The notes: generated by a model not told the origin, from the letters alone. Positions 32,323 through 43,499 are shown, counted from the stretch's first letter. The stretch: DNA of 64,000 bases from Semisulcospira habei (GCA_036245525.1 BTPG01000008.1:28823202-28887201), one strand, 5' to 3'. Program-made: numbers and translations.

Positions 32323-32969
32323 AGATGAACTGGTTAGCTGAGGGGGCCGGAATGGAAAAAAGTCAAACACGGTACCGCTGCTTTTGAAATTACACTAATC
32401 ATCAAAGCCTTTTATCCTGGTATTCATCCTCCCCTGGGAGACGTCCCACCAACTTCAACGTGTCCACGTCTTCCACCACTCCTCTTCCCTGCGCTTCGTA
32501 GGCTGTAGTCTTCCCATCTGAAAGACGTCCTCTTTACCTGGACGTGACCCAGCCTTCCAGATTCGTCTTTCCCCTGCACCTTATAATCTGTGTGCGGCTC
32601 TGAAACTCGCCAATCCGATGCTCGATAATTATGCCTCTCTGCTTTTTCCCCGCGGACAATTCGCACTTCCCGCGCTGGGTGCCACCTGTACCGAGACCTT
32701 CGATTTTTCTCTCCAGCGAAGCGGGCCCGAGCTTTTCAACGGCAGGTTCGCAGCCCGAGGACCTGTTACTTTTGAGAAAGGACACAGATGTAGACAAACT
32801 GATCCATACCTGCACCTCCTTGTGGGCCCTTGATAAAATGGACCTATATGAAGCTATGCCTCATGCAAATCGAATAGTTTGTTAATGAACTGTTTTCGCT
32901 CAAATCCAACACAGACTCGACAAACGATGACACTTCTCAATCTGAAAAGAATAAATGTCGATGAGGCGA
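32323..32969. other. Unassigned sequence
   Basis: A faint B-like remnant may lie at about 32797-32875. No supported gene. Confidence 0.4.
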
Positions 32970-33037
32970 GCAAGAGGCATAATCAGTCCTCATGAGCCCC
33001 TGCGAAGCAGGGTCTCATGAGGACCTGTGCCTCTTGC
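32970..33037. mobile_element. Family B hairpin core
   Basis: GCAAGAGGCATAATCAGTCC, with a 3-bp insertion, folds against GGACCTGTGCCTCTTGC. Confidence 0.85.
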
Positions 33038-33350
33038 AGATGGAGTAGGACCGGCTCTGCCAACCAAAGTCCCACACAGCTTGCTGTGTACCATAATGAT
33101 TTTTCTCTCACCAAATGAAATACAAACAAGGCGCGCGATCGAGGACTGCTCCGGAAGACATTTACAAAAGGATGGTCTCTCTGGAGAGTGGACAGCACAG
33201 CGGAATGAACCCCCGCCACCTCCTCTGCTTGTTACAAATATAAACTGGATGATGGTCACCAGCAAGATGAGTAGATCTTCTGAACGCCTTGTTTAAATGC
33301 AACGATTCCAGAAACATCAGTTTCTTCTCCGGATGCAGCGGCAAGCCACT
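33038..33350. other. Unassigned sequence
   Basis: No supported feature. Confidence 0.4.
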
Positions 33351-33420
33351 TTAACCCCTTTGTGCATGCAGACACCGGTAGTGTAAACAGTGCCGGAGGC
33401 TGCATGCACAAGGGGGTTAA
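33351..33420. mobile_element. Family G TTAA palindrome, 70 bp
   Basis: TTAA at 33351-33354 and 33417-33420. Ends CCCCTTTGTGCATGCAG and CTGCATGCACAAGGGGG. Inner ACCGG/CCGG arms around a short loop. Confidence 0.9.
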
Positions 33421-33540
33421 GCCCCCAAGGGGAAGAACCGCAGACATAACAGGAAGAATAAGCCAGATGTAAATGGAGTGGATCCTCGCCAAACAGAGGC
33501 ATACATCTTTAAACAGCCATAAACACTTATCTCCTCACAC

Positions 33541-33633
33541 TGTCTGTCTACCTCGATTCGCTACCGCTCCGCGGTAGTGAATGGAGGGAGACAACCAGTG
33601 TCAGCGGTAGCGAATGGAGGAAGACAACCAGTG
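33541..33633. repeat. Family L hairpin with duplicated right arm
   Basis: CCTCGATTCGCTACCGC pairs with GCGGTAGTGAATGGAGG. The right arm plus GACAACCAGTG repeats at 33603-33633. Confidence 0.75.
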
Positions 33634-34027
33634 CGATAGATATGGAAGGAGCCCATGAGACTGTGTGCTTCTTTTCGCAGATGGAATAGCACGAAACTGT
33701 GTGCATAACTAGGCAAGGGTCAACGCAGTTGTCATGGCTACAATGCAAAGTGGAAGCTGGTGGATGGGTGTTACTTCCGCTGTTACGTTCTCTTGTGCTG
33801 GTCAACAAAGCGCAGATCTAGACAGTTGTTAAAACTGGATGGTTTATTTCCGCTTCTTCTCGTTTCTCGACGGACGGATATTGAACTTTTTTTTTTTTTC
33901 ATTCTTAAAAAAAAGAACATCCGCACTTACACATTTGTCCCGCAATACACCACCGTTTTACTGGCGTACTTGTAAGATCGACGCTATAAGTACATTCACT
34001 CAACATTCTCTATCGTGGGACAGTACA
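33634..34027. other. Unassigned sequence
   Basis: T run then A run at about 33887-33915. No supported gene. Confidence 0.45.
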
Positions 34028-34126
34028 TACTGACGAGCTAAAGAAATGCGACATCACAAGTGTCATCGGAAAAACTAAGTGTTTCCGATGACTCTTGTGG
34101 TGTCGCATTTCTTTTGCTCGTCAGTA
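34028..34126. mobile_element. Family E foldback, near perfect
   Basis: TACTGACGAGCTAAAGAAAT to ATTTCTTTTGCTCGTCAGTA, with inner arms TCATCGGAAA/TTTCCGATGA around AACTAAG. TA flanks the right end. Confidence 0.92.
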
Positions 34127-34351
34127 TATAATCTTCTTGACAAATTTGGAACCAACTCTGTTCTTAAATAGATGAACAGATGGATCGACACGTGGACGGA
34201 TAGGCGGATGGACGGTCAGAGAAAAGACTGGACGATGGACGACGGGTGAGTGAACAGACGATGCAGAGTCGGATGACACGTTGGGCACAAATTGCGTAGA
34301 CTTCATGTACGAGAGAAAGCTAAGCATGCATTGACACAATAACTATAAATG

Positions 34352-34412
34352 CCGTAAATTTGGACTTTACGACCTAGAGCAATAATAGCCAAAATTACAG
34401 ACCAGCACATAC
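34352..34412. repeat. Family D hairpin, degenerate
   Basis: AAATTTGGACTTTACG faces GCCAAAATTACAGACCAGCA. Confidence 0.6.
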
Positions 34413-34550
34413 CTGCGGCCTTACCTTGAAAACAAATCCAGAGATTCATGCAGGATTACAGACGCCATTCTCGATGTCTGGTTTAGTCCATGATCAATCG
34501 AAGACTAACGTGAGGTAAACTTGCATCCACCTCGAGAACACTTTTATGTG

Positions 34551-34614
34551 TGCTGCTCTGTGGTGTTGGCCCTTACGGCTCAAAGCCGTAAGGTCAAAAA
34601 TCACAGACTATCAC
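34551..34614. repeat. Family D hairpin
   Basis: CTTACGGCTC-AAAGCCGTAAG centre, with left outer arm TGCTGCTCTGTGGTGTTGG diverged. Confidence 0.8.
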
Positions 34615-34665
34615 GTTTTAAAGTACGGCCAACGAAGACAATAGTTGTTCAGGAGTACCCCGAGG

Positions 34666-34757
34666 TTAACCCTTTGCCTGTCGGTAGCGGTTTTTGTCGC
34701 GATGATTTCTCCAGGAATCATCGCGATAAAAACCGCTACCGACATGCAAAGGGTGAA
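34666..34757. mobile_element. Family C TTAA palindrome
   Basis: TTAA at 34666-34669 and decayed TGAA at 34754-34757. TGTCGGTAGCGGTTTTTGTC faces its near-exact complement across TTTCTCCAGG. Confidence 0.92.
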
Positions 34758-34823
34758 TTTCTGAACGTCCAAGCAGCCATACAGACATAGCCCCGCCGTC
34801 ATTTTCATAAGCATGTTCCCTGT

Positions 34824-35036
34824 TTAACCCATATCATACTGAGGCTAAAAGCTTCATATTTGTACACTGCCATATGCAAGCTACATTACAGTACTTACAG
34901 ATAAGGATATAGAACAATGGCTTTAGTTCAAGGGTGGTGCCAGAACAGCTTGGCGCCTAGCTATTCTGGAACTACCCTTGAACTATTTAGTCAAACGTAT
35001 TTCACACACTGGTGTATTCCGAATGATAAGGGTTAA
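34824..35036. mobile_element. Family K2 TTAA element, single copy
   Basis: TTAA at 34824-34827 and 35033-35036. Ends CCCATATCATACTGAGGCTA and GTATTCCGAATGATAAGG. The core GGTGCCAGAACAGCTTGG faces CTATTCTGGAACTACC with an eroded centre. This intact form is the reference for the 139-bp satellite at 39.2 kb. Confidence 0.88.
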
Positions 35037-35527
35037 GTGTTTGCACTGTCGGCAGGCAGTCACTGTTTTGCCTGAGGAATACAGCCTCCGCTGAGTGAGA
35101 GGACATACGAGATTCTATGCATTTGGCAGACGGGTGTGTTCCGTGATGTCTACGACGGGTCATAAACAACGGCTGAGCTGCTCAGCTTCAATGCTTCTGG
35201 TCATACGTCTATTACTATAATAGTAATAAACTTATGGTCTTGTAGATGGGTGGTGTTCCTCTTGCCCATGATGGCGTGGTGTCCCTCTTGCCCATGACCA
35301 TGGCGTTGAAAACGTGACCATCGTAAGATTCTAAGCTGTGTTACCTGTTTGTAGATAGGCAGTCTTCCCTCTTGGCCATTGCTGGAGAAGCACCTACATC
35401 AGACGACAGATTTGACACGCACTGGGTCGCCCATGTCAAGTGTTCCGTCTGTGTAAATATTACGGGAACCCAGACATCAGATGCCAGCACAAAAAGCTAC
35501 CAACCCTTTATTCTATGCAACCCTTCT
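35037..35527. other. Mostly unassigned; B remnants
   Basis: A decayed B right arm (GAGATTCTATGCATTTGGCA) lies at about 35109. A short duplication of GTGTTCCTCTTGCCCATGA type lies at 35253-35302. Confidence 0.45.
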
Positions 35528-35561
35528 GCGAGAGGCATAATCCCTGAATTATCCCTCTTGC
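35528..35561. mobile_element. Family B mini-hairpin (centre deleted)
   Basis: GCGAGAGGCATAATCC folds on GAATTATCCCTCTTGC. The CATGAGCCCC inner arms are missing from both sides. Confidence 0.7.
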
Positions 35562-35767
35562 TAGCCCCATCTAGTTCAATTTATATCGGCATTCTTCTCA
35601 AAGAGTGAGTCACAAGGACGTCGATGTACGGTAATGAAATCCTGTCTGAGCTACAAGAATCAACAGACTTCTTCCATTCACGTTGATGAATGGCCAAAGA
35701 TTGTTTCTTGCCGCTGCGCCCTGGATCTGCTTTCTGAAATCAGACGGCTACCGTTGCGTGCGAAACA

Positions 35768-35982
35768 CTAACCCCTTCACTGCTGGAGCACAACTGAGCA
35801 ACACCGAAAGGCAAGAGGCATAGATCATCATGAGCCCCGCATACGCGGGGGCTCATGAGGATCTATGCCTCTTGCTGTCCATCATTTATATCTGCGTTCG
35901 TCAGAAGGTTGATGGTTTCAGGCGTTCGGTCTGCAATGGTCTTAAAAAGCAAATGTCATTCCACTCTCAGGGCAAGGGTTAA
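35768..35982. mobile_element. Family B TTAA element
   Basis: Left CTAACCCCTTCACTGCTGG, hairpin 35811-35875, right CTCTCAGGGCAAGGG with TTAA at 35979-35982. Confidence 0.88.
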
Positions 35983-36255
35983 ACATATGCCATGCCCAAT
36001 GGGTTAATATAACATGCCCGCTGACAGCTGAGGGGTTACACAAACTAACCAGTCACCCTTGGGGCTACTCAAGATGCTGTTCGTGGAATAAACAGACCCG
36101 CCCGACCGACAGGACACAAGAAGTCACACACAGGAAACGCCGCTGATCTATGCATGCATTACTTTGACAGACTAATATCCTCTTGTTTCTTGCAAGAGTT
36201 CGGGATTGCATACGGCAGACGAAAAGCATCCATCAAAGCCTGGATTCAAAAAAAA

Positions 36256-36260
36256 TATTT

Positions 36261-36290
<30 letters not shown>
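36256..36290. repeat. (ATTT)n microsatellite
   Basis: About eight tetranucleotide units after a short A run. Confidence 0.95.
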
Positions 36291-36291
<1 letters not shown>

Positions 36292-36544
36292 AGAAAAGAA
36301 AAAAATCATCTCACTTCCACCAGACAAGGTCAAGATGCTGTGTGGAGCCTGTCTCCTCCACAGCACTGTTTTTGTATTGCGTGCAGGGAAACATAACGCA
36401 GACCCGTAGAACGCGGTTTTCATGTGGACTGTTTTTGCGCGTGCACATATTCACGAAAAGTGCTGTTTTCTGCTATGCAAAAAACAAACAAACAAACAAA
36501 AAAAACACCTGTGTCCGTAAGTTCAGTTGTCTCTGTCCTCCACT

Positions 36545-36597
36545 AGCGTGCTGGACAGTGATTTTGGACCTTGCTGCCTCAGACTGTCCACGTGCCA
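36545..36597. repeat. Family D fragment
   Basis: GCGTGCTGGACAGTGATTTT and TTGGACCTTGC, with a right arm of about CAGACTGTCC only. Confidence 0.5.
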
Positions 36598-36605
36598 CTG
36601 CACTG

Positions 36606-36821
36606 CTAACCTCTTCGCTGCCAATGATCGAAGATTGTGTTTCTAAAATCTTGTTTAACTGAACGCCAAACAGCTGCAACCGCCCAAGGAACAAGGACAT
36701 AAAGTGGCGTCAGCAAGAAGTATAGATCCTCATGAGCCCCCGCAACAGCGGGGGCTCATGATGGTGTATGTCCCTTGCACTTGGATCGTGTTAAATGTTT
36801 CTCGGGCAGCAAAGGGGTTAA
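36606..36821. mobile_element. Family B TTAA element (inverted)
   Basis: Left CTAACCTCTTCGCTGCC, hairpin 36713-36778, right CGGGCAGCAAAGGGG with TTAA at 36818-36821. Confidence 0.88.
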
Positions 36822-37128
36822 CAAAAGCATTGCTTACACGTCTAAGCGCATACGCCTATTGAGAGCCCACGTAAAAGCCGTGCGGTTTTTCACTAGGCAG
36901 AAAATACCAGTGTCCTGAAGTCCAGTTGACAATCATTAACGCCCACTTTATTAGTACCAATGCCCCTTAGGCATGGATACTCCTGCAGACCAGAGAAAGC
37001 CAGCAAGTTTCAGGTCCTCTGAAGTCCAAGCACTAGAATCCCAAAATTAATTAACAGTCACAGGCCTCATCACTGACGACGTCCCACTCCTGGGGTGCAC
37101 AGCGTGAAGTAAATACCGTTCATTGTAG
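36822..37128. other. Unassigned sequence
   Basis: No supported feature. Confidence 0.4.
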
Positions 37129-37194
37129 ACAAGAGACATAGATCCCCATGAGCCCCTGCGATCGCCGGGGCTCATGAGGATCTATGCCTCTTGC
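37129..37194. mobile_element. Family B hairpin core
   Basis: 66 bp; ACAAGAGACATAGATCCCCA to TCTATGCCTCTTGC. Confidence 0.87.
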
Positions 37195-38031
37195 ACGTGG
37201 AAGTCATTGACTATTCCTGGTCCTTGCATTTATGTCTGATTGAAAAACACCGTCTGGTTTCATCAGGCAAAGTACACACAGGACATCGTCTCAGGCAAGG
37301 AACCATACAAAGACGAGATCATGGATTTACACCAGAGAGTAACGTGATGGTCTCACCAACTGATTTCACTCTATGATTTCTATTTCTTACAGGACATCAT
37401 CTCAGTCATGGGCTCAAACACGGACTGAAACCTCACAGATTTACATCTGTTAACTGATGTGAAAATAGTTACTTCACCCTATGATTTCTGGTTCTCAAAG
37501 AACAACAGAAATTCGCTTATATATTGGACCCTACAGAAATTCGTTTATATACTGGTCCGGCAACAAATTAGTACACTGCAACAAATCATTCAAGGCTGTG
37601 GCCGTCGTTTACACCAATTTCCGCCCAAGTTTTCTCGTGCCTTGGGACACACAATGCGTCTCTCTGCTCATTACAAAAATGCTTACCATCGATTCTCAGC
37701 ATGAGCATTATGACCATCGCTTTCACTCCACGTTTCCTCGTACCCACAGGGGACAAATCTTGGTATATTTTTCCACATCTAATCCATTATCTGCAGCAAA
37801 CGGGCGTTTACGCGTCATGATAATCAGCAAAGTCCGAGTCTAAGCTCGCGCTGCGGAGATTAAGGCACTGTCCCTTTATCTGGGAGGAGTGGTGTCCAGT
37901 GATCGGCGATCACATTCTAGCAGCGACGTCTATGCACGTATTTTTCGGCAAAAACAATGGAACACGGATACATTCTATCACAGTTCAATACTTTTACCTC
38001 CTGGGTTGTCCTTCCAATTATAGGTGTACCT
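37195..38031. other. Unassigned sequence with a 111-bp duplication
   Basis: AGGACATCGTCTCAG (37280) recurs as AGGACATCATCTCAG (37391), with related flanks (CTATGATTTCT). No gene is supported. Confidence 0.45.
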
Positions 38032-38254
38032 TTAACCCTTTCAAGGTCTAGAAAAAATGGAACACCGACCAACTGCAAGAGGTATAGATTTTCATGAGCC
38101 CCCGCAGTTGCGGGGGCTCATGAAGATCTATACCTCTTGCTGAAACCAATTTGTATTTTTTTCCTCTTTTTTTTTGTTACAAATAAACTCTCGGACGTTG
38201 AAATGGCAATGATTTCAAAAGCACAGTGTGCGTCCACTGGCAGTGAAGGGGATA
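38032..38254. mobile_element. Family B TTAA element
   Basis: TTAA at 38032-38035. Hairpin 38075-38140, subtype GGTATAG/CTATACC. Right end ACTGGCAGTGAAGGGGATAA. Confidence 0.88.
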
Positions 38255-38441
38255 ATTTACACACCTCATCAAGACTCTTACGAAACTCCCGAGAAAAACG
38301 TTCCTCTGAAGAAGAAGACCCCGAGGCACTTCACTCAACGACCACCAAGGACAGCGGCCAAGTCATCTAGCCTCAGGCAATAACGGTCAGCGACTGGAAG
38401 CCAGGAACAGACATTCAGTCCCTCATTCCGCCCCTTGTACT

Positions 38442-38505
38442 GCAAGAGGCATAGATTCACGTGAGCCCTTGCTGTCACACGGACTCGTGTATATATTTCT
38501 CTTGC
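38442..38505. mobile_element. Family B hairpin core, degenerate
   Basis: GCAAGAGGCATAGATTCACG pairs loosely with CGTGTATATATTTCTCTTGC. Confidence 0.7.
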
Positions 38506-38734
38506 CTACCGAACTCGGCTCCAACTGCGCCTCGAAAAAGGGTCGTTATTTGGGGTTTAGCTGACAAGCGAGACGAGAGCGCCAAAAACATATGTAGAAG
38601 CGCCAAATAATGGCCCGCGGGCATGCCTAGCTCCACTATTGTGAACCCTACCCATATAAAAAGAGGCACAGCTTGTCGTGGCGCCCAGAGGAAAAGTCCC
38701 AGCAGACGATTCTAGCCTGCGACGAACGAGGGGT

Positions 38735-38825
38735 CAGTTGCATGAGTGAGCTTAGTCCTGCGCCAGCCACTAAGCGGAGCACCTTGCTTAGTGGCTGGCG
38801 CAGGACTAAGCTCACTCATGCAACT
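38735..38825. repeat. Family H palindrome with 41-bp perfect arms
   Basis: CAGTTGCATGAGTGAGCTTA... to its exact complement, arms 41 bp each, unpaired centre GGAGCACCTT. Other H copies show this centre belongs to a longer right arm, so the left partner has been lost. Confidence 0.93.
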
Positions 38826-39047
38826 GGCCCTAGGTCTCCAGGACTGTTCCATGGTCGGACTGCAGCTCATACGCTATCGATAGCTGTGAGCGATGGCCGA
38901 CAATGGTAGCTCCGAGGGCAGCAGATGATTAGCGTGGCGCCTCTGAAAGTGGCAATCTAATCAGGCACTACCCTTGAGCTATTTAAGCAGAGGTTACACG
39001 TTTGCTGTGCAAAGACGATGATAATAATTAGAAGAAGAAGAAGAAGA

Positions 39048-39155
39048 AGAATACAGTCTACTTCGCTTATAAACAAGGTCGGAAAAAACAAAAGTCGGAT
39101 ATAGCAATACTTTCTAGAGGTCTCGACAGCACTCTGTTTGTGTAAATTACTTTGC
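39048..39155. repeat. Dispersed repeat P
   Basis: Shares CTACTTCG-TTATAA-CAAGGTCGGATAT and GACAGCACTCT-GTAAATTACTTT with 44795-44910. It is the host sequence into which the K2 element inserted. Confidence 0.65.
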
Positions 39156-40045
39156 TTAACCCATATACTAGGGCTAAAAGCTTCAAATTTGTACACTGCC
39201 AACATTATAGTACTGACAGATAAGGATATAGACCAATGGTTTTAGTTCAAGGGTGGTGCCAGAGGCGCCAAGCTATTAAGCTAAATTACTTTGCTTAACC
39301 CATATACTAGGGCTAAAAGCTTCAAATTTGTACACTGCCAACATTATAGTACTGACAGATAAGGATATAGACCAATGGTTTTAGTTCAAGGGTGGTGCCA
39401 GAGGCGCCAAGCTATTAAGCTAAATTACTTTGCTTAACCCATATACTAGGGCTAAAAGCTTCAAATTTGTACACTGCCAACATTATAGTACTGACAGATA
39501 AGGATATAGACCAATGGTTTTAGTTCAAGGGTGGTGCCAGAGGCGCCAAGCTATTAAGCTAAATTACTTTGCTTAACCCATATACTAGGGCTAAAAGCTT
39601 CAAATTTGTACACTGCCAACATTATAGTACTGACAGATAAGGATATAGACCAATGGTTTTAGTTCAAGGGTGGTGCCAGAGGCGCCAAACTATTAAGCTA
39701 AATTACTTTGCTTAACCCATATACTAGGGCTAAAAGCTTCAAATTTGTACACTGCCAACATTATAGTACTGACAGATAAGGATATAGACCAATGGTTTTA
39801 GTTCAAGGGTGGTGCCAGAGGCGCCAAGCTATTAAGCTAAATTACTTTGCTTAACCCATATACTAGGGCTAAAAGCTTCAAATTTGTGCACTGCCAACAT
39901 TATAGTACTGACAGATAAGGATATAGACCAATGGTTTTAGTTCAAGGGTGGTGCCTAGAGGCGCCAAGCTATTCTGGCACTACCCTTGAACTATTTTAGT
40001 CAAACTTATTTCACACACTGATCTATTCCGAATGATAAGGGTTAA
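39156..40045. repeat. 139-bp satellite derived from the left half of K2
   Basis: Repeat starts (TTAACCCATATACTAGGGCT) at 39156, 39295, 39434, 39573, 39712 and 39851, exactly 139 bp apart. The five full units are nearly identical (a G/A change near 39690; one T/G near 39888). Each unit is the K2 left half up to the hairpin centre plus about 13 bp of host flank (AAATTACTTTGC). The sixth copy continues into a complete right half, ending TTAA at 40042-40045. Confidence 0.96.
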
Positions 40046-40542
40046 GACAAACGTTGGACATAACAGGAAAAACTGGTTCCCCAAAGATTTAAGAGTAGTG
40101 GTAGCAGTATGTGCGTCATCATGATACTCGTTATCAATAATAATACAACGTAACATTATTGAATTATTAAAGTGTAACATGTAAAGTGCGATTCTACACA
40201 CAGACCAAAATCTACAATAGAAAGTGGACGTGGAAGAGTAAGGCTATATAGGTGGCTGCCGGTGCCGGAACAGTCTTGCTTCAAGACAGCGCATGGTTGG
40301 CACGTGCCGGGAGTCGGTGGTCACTCCCAGACGTGACCTGACAAGAGGTGGCCATCCACAAGGTTTCCTTCTCTAATCTCTAACCTTCTTCTTTTCGTTT
40401 TCTCCCCGAACTTTGCGTCCCTTATTTTGCAGCATCGTTAACCTCCGCCTCAACGTCTTCCTCTCCAGTACAACCCTTATAAAGAAAGTTACTGTGGGAT
40501 AGCCCATGAGGCTTGCATCCTGTGGCGTTAACCCATCCAGCG
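40046..40542. other. Unassigned sequence
   Basis: No supported feature. Confidence 0.45.
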
Positions 40543-40756
40543 ATAACCCATTTGGCCCAGACGCCCTACAGCAGGAGGTGAATCGACCATGATAATTCAA
40601 GGGTAGTGCCAGATTAGCTTGGCGCCTAACGGCGCCAAGCAAATCTGGCACCACCCTTGAATTATCATGGTCGATTCGTCTCCTGCAACTGATACATAGT
40701 CATTAGCCGACACCTTCAAAATTTGAGAAATGCGGCATTGGGGTTGAATGGGTTAA
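40543..40756. mobile_element. Family A element
   Basis: Left ATAACCCATTTGGCCCAGAC. Core GCCAGATTAGCTTGGCGCC faces GGCGCCAAGCAAATCTGGC. Right TTGGGGTTGAATGGGTTAA, TTAA at 40753-40756. A second CCCATCCAGCG start with TTAA lies at 40528. Confidence 0.9.
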
Positions 40757-40872
40757 GCTCAAACAGTCAATTCACCCTATTGCACACCACGATGGAAGTA
40801 AAAACAAGTGACTCTATACGGCAAGGAATCCAGATGAAAAAAGATGACTGGCCAGGCACGTAAAATGCAAAG

Positions 40873-40932
40873 AACACGCTTACAAAAGGCAGGTGCAACA
40901 CTATGCGTTGTACTTGTCCTTTGTAAGCGTGC
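40873..40932. repeat. Family M hairpin
   Basis: ACACGCTTACAAAAGGCAGG folds against TTGTCCTTTGTAAGCGTG. The inner GCAACAC/GTTGTAC also pairs. Confidence 0.75.
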
Positions 40933-41310
40933 TTCTCTGTCGGGGAATTTCTTGATGCGTCAAGAAATTTGGTTCAACTCTACATTTTCTAGCCCAATCC
41001 TCCTTCCATCAGGAAACGTTACGTTCTCACCCCTTTTCATGCAGAGCAACAAGAAAAATACTAAACACGAGTCTTTAAAACGTAATCTACTTATCACGTC
41101 TGCAGGAAACGTGCACAAAAAGGTCAAGCCAAGTTCGGGTATTATGTAAATCCCAGCGCCATTGGCTAATGGAGCAACCAAAACAAATGCGCACTTTTTT
41201 TTTTCTTTAGGTTGAGAAATAAACCAGCCAAGTAAAAAAAAACCGCGCCTTTGTACAAGAAAGAAAACACATTTTCAAACCTAGTAAACTGCGTTTTCCC
41301 ATGTTTCCCG
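40933..41310. other. Unassigned sequence
   Basis: Poly-T/A tracts near 41197 and 41234. No supported gene. Confidence 0.4.
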
Positions 41311-41362
41311 TGCGCGTGTGTGTGTGCGTGCGTGCGTGGGTGCGTGCGTGTGTGTGTGTTAT
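41311..41362. repeat. (GT)n/(GCGT)n microsatellite
   Basis: GT and GCGT units alternate. Confidence 0.93.
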
Positions 41363-41483
41363 TTCTTTTCATTTTATGCAACTAGCAGTCACTACTTGGA
41401 TCTGTATTTTTTTAAAGGCTTTTTTGTTGTTGTTCTTGTTTTGTTTTTTGTCGGGTAGTGTCCAGACCAAAACGGCGACTGCC

Positions 41484-41640
41484 AAGCGTGTCAAAACTAA
41501 TACTTTCCAAAGAAGACACACGCTTAGAAAACACATGTACAATAAACAACCCAATGTATTAAACTTCAGTTAAATTTAATCAATTGTGGTGTACTTGTCC
41601 TTTGTAAGCGCGCTTCTTCGTTTGGAATTGTTGAGCCCGA
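41484..41640. repeat. Family M foldback
   Basis: GACTGCCAAGCGTGTCAAAA start. CCAAAGAAGACACACGCTTA pairs with TAAGCGCGCTTCTTCGTTTGG across a ~70-bp spacer. Confidence 0.6.
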
Positions 41641-42057
41641 AATCAAAACAAATTGTATTGTACTTGTAGTTCCTTCTAAACACGTTTGTTACATTGCTGG
41701 GATTTTTATTTTAAAAAATTTAAACGTTTTTGCAGAACTCTAGCTGAAACAGTTTTGAACCTACTTCTTCTCACGGGCTTCTGCACTGGACTAAAAACGA
41801 ACCAACAAAATGTACACATACCATACATAAATGTACACATACCATACATAAAAAAGCAACGCTAACTAACCGCACCTATGACAATCGCTCACATACCCAC
41901 AAAACACAAACTTTCCTATTAGTGTTAGTCACACTACACCAATGCTACAAACACCCTCCAGCATAATAACTGTAGTAGGCTCATGATCAAAGCAGACCAC
42001 AGTCTTCGGTAGAGTCCTACGTTTGGGAAAATACGTACGCAAAGAAACCAACAACAA
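41641..42057. other. Unassigned sequence
   Basis: A short perfect direct repeat ATGTACACATACCATACATA at about 41809-41850. Otherwise nothing. Confidence 0.45.
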
Positions 42058-42120
42058 GCAGCACAGAACGTCATGGGCCCCTGCAGCCCACAGTGGCTCA
42101 TGAGGATCTATGCATTTTGC
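42058..42120. mobile_element. Family B hairpin core, degenerate
   Basis: Right arm TGGCTCATGAGGATCTATGC is good, the left arm ACGTCATGGGCCCCTGCAG is eroded. Confidence 0.7.
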
Positions 42121-42679
42121 AGACGGATGAGTCTGGCTGTCTTCCAAGGCTCAATACAGACCCACAAGCACTTAGTCGCTGCCGGCCCAACAAATCCATG
42201 GAGATACCAATCGCAGTAATGCCTACTCCTGAAGCCAAAATCATCCACAGATGCTAACGGACCAAAACAACTGTCACAGCTCAAGAGAATCTATATGAGC
42301 CTACTGTTGTTCTCAGTTCCATTCGTGAACCTCTGACGAAGCAGATCATTGCACATCCGAGTACCACGGGCCCAGTGAGATACCCACATTCAACACCTTC
42401 CAGCACTCCTATACCGAACATCAGCAAAAGGCGTAGGATCTATGCCTCATCCTTTGTCAAGAATACTGACGTCAGTGGACCCCAGACGGAGGAGGTCATA
42501 TTTGTTGTCCAGGGACAAGAAGCAAGGTTTCAACATTAATTTTGTGCACGCCTGACCAGAGGTCCGTAGGGAAGAGAGCGTGTGGGCCGCCGGCACGTTA
42601 GATGGAAACGCTCACGGCACCAATAATTGGACAGCGGACACCCTACCAAAGCTCAGATCCACAACATCCTCTCCCTCTA
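42121..42679. other. Unassigned sequence
   Basis: A tiny B remnant (GGCGTAGGATCTATGCC) at about 42431. No supported gene. Confidence 0.4.
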
Positions 42680-42730
42680 GCAAAACGTCTTCGGGCCCAC
42701 GACGGCTGTCGTGGGCCCGAGGACCTTTGC
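42680..42730. repeat. Family F hairpin
   Basis: GCAAAACGTCTTCGGGCCCA meets GGGCCCGAGGACCTTTGC around GGCT. A CCCACGAC/GTCGTGGG change is mirrored. Confidence 0.9.
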
Positions 42731-43008
42731 TTACTGGATCACTCCCCCACTCCCTCCACTCACCAACCCATGCACAGACGTACTCACCCCCACCTCCTCC
42801 CCCCACCCCCGCACCCACACACGGTCATCCACCCCAGTCCTATTCCAGCCATTTCATAAACAACACACTATTGTCCCTCTTTCAAGAACATCCTTTATTT
42901 CAAGACCACCTTTCCCTCTCTTCGAAGAACGCGTAATGTGTTATTAATTCCTCCTGCGGATCCAAAATTGTGGATAAGGGGTGGCTGGCTGGCAAGATGT
43001 TTTCTTTT

Positions 43009-43100
43009 TTAACCCTTTGGCTGTCGGTAGCGGTTTTTGTCGCGATGATTCCTGCAGGAATCATCGCGACAAAACCCGCTACCGATAGCCAAAAGGTTAA
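43009..43100. mobile_element. Family C TTAA palindrome, complete
   Basis: TTAA at 43009-43012 and 43097-43100; 92 bp. The arms are nearly perfect to the centre CCTGCAGG. Confidence 0.95.
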
Positions 43101-43499
43101 ATTGTTCCACAGTTGTCACTGAAAAAAAAATGGTTTATAACGAATCAACGACCAACATCATTGTTCTCGTTTTCGTTTTTGTGCAGATTGGGCAGAAACC
43201 AAAAAAGACACAACGAGAAGACAGAAACACTGTACCATAGCATTCACCAAAAACAATTACCATAGCATTCACCAATTACCTGTTTTGCATTGCATGCAGA
43301 CGTGGGCGCGCAAAAACAAAACAAAAACAACATCAAAAAGTCTTCGAAGAGCATTGAAACTTCAAGCACGCACGGAAAAAGAAAAAGAGACAACAGCCAC
43401 AAAATAAAAGCAGAGAAGAACGACAGAGACTGTATCAGTACGCCTAGAACACGGTCGCAAAGCAGTAAGCATCTAATCAGTCTGAAAGCAATCCGACAG
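43101..43499. other. Unassigned sequence
   Basis: A short direct repeat CCATAGCATTCACCAA-type at 43234-43275. No supported gene. Confidence 0.45.

Noticed and set aside
32797..32875. Further B hairpin copies (also about 35109, 42425, 45072 and 59826)
   Set aside because: Only scattered B-like words remain; pairing is too weak to set boundaries, so they are not listed as full elements.
37195..37500. Zinc-finger-like repeats suggested by HTGHRL/TGHHLS words
   Set aside because: The cysteine pairs of C2H2 fingers are missing and the 111-bp duplication alone explains the similarity.
39156..40045. CRISPR array
   Set aside because: The 139-bp units are contiguous with no variable spacers, and each unit is half of a recognisable transposon.
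42580..42936. Proline-rich protein frame
   Set aside because: It arises from CA/CCCAC-rich sequence and an F hairpin; no start context or family resemblance.
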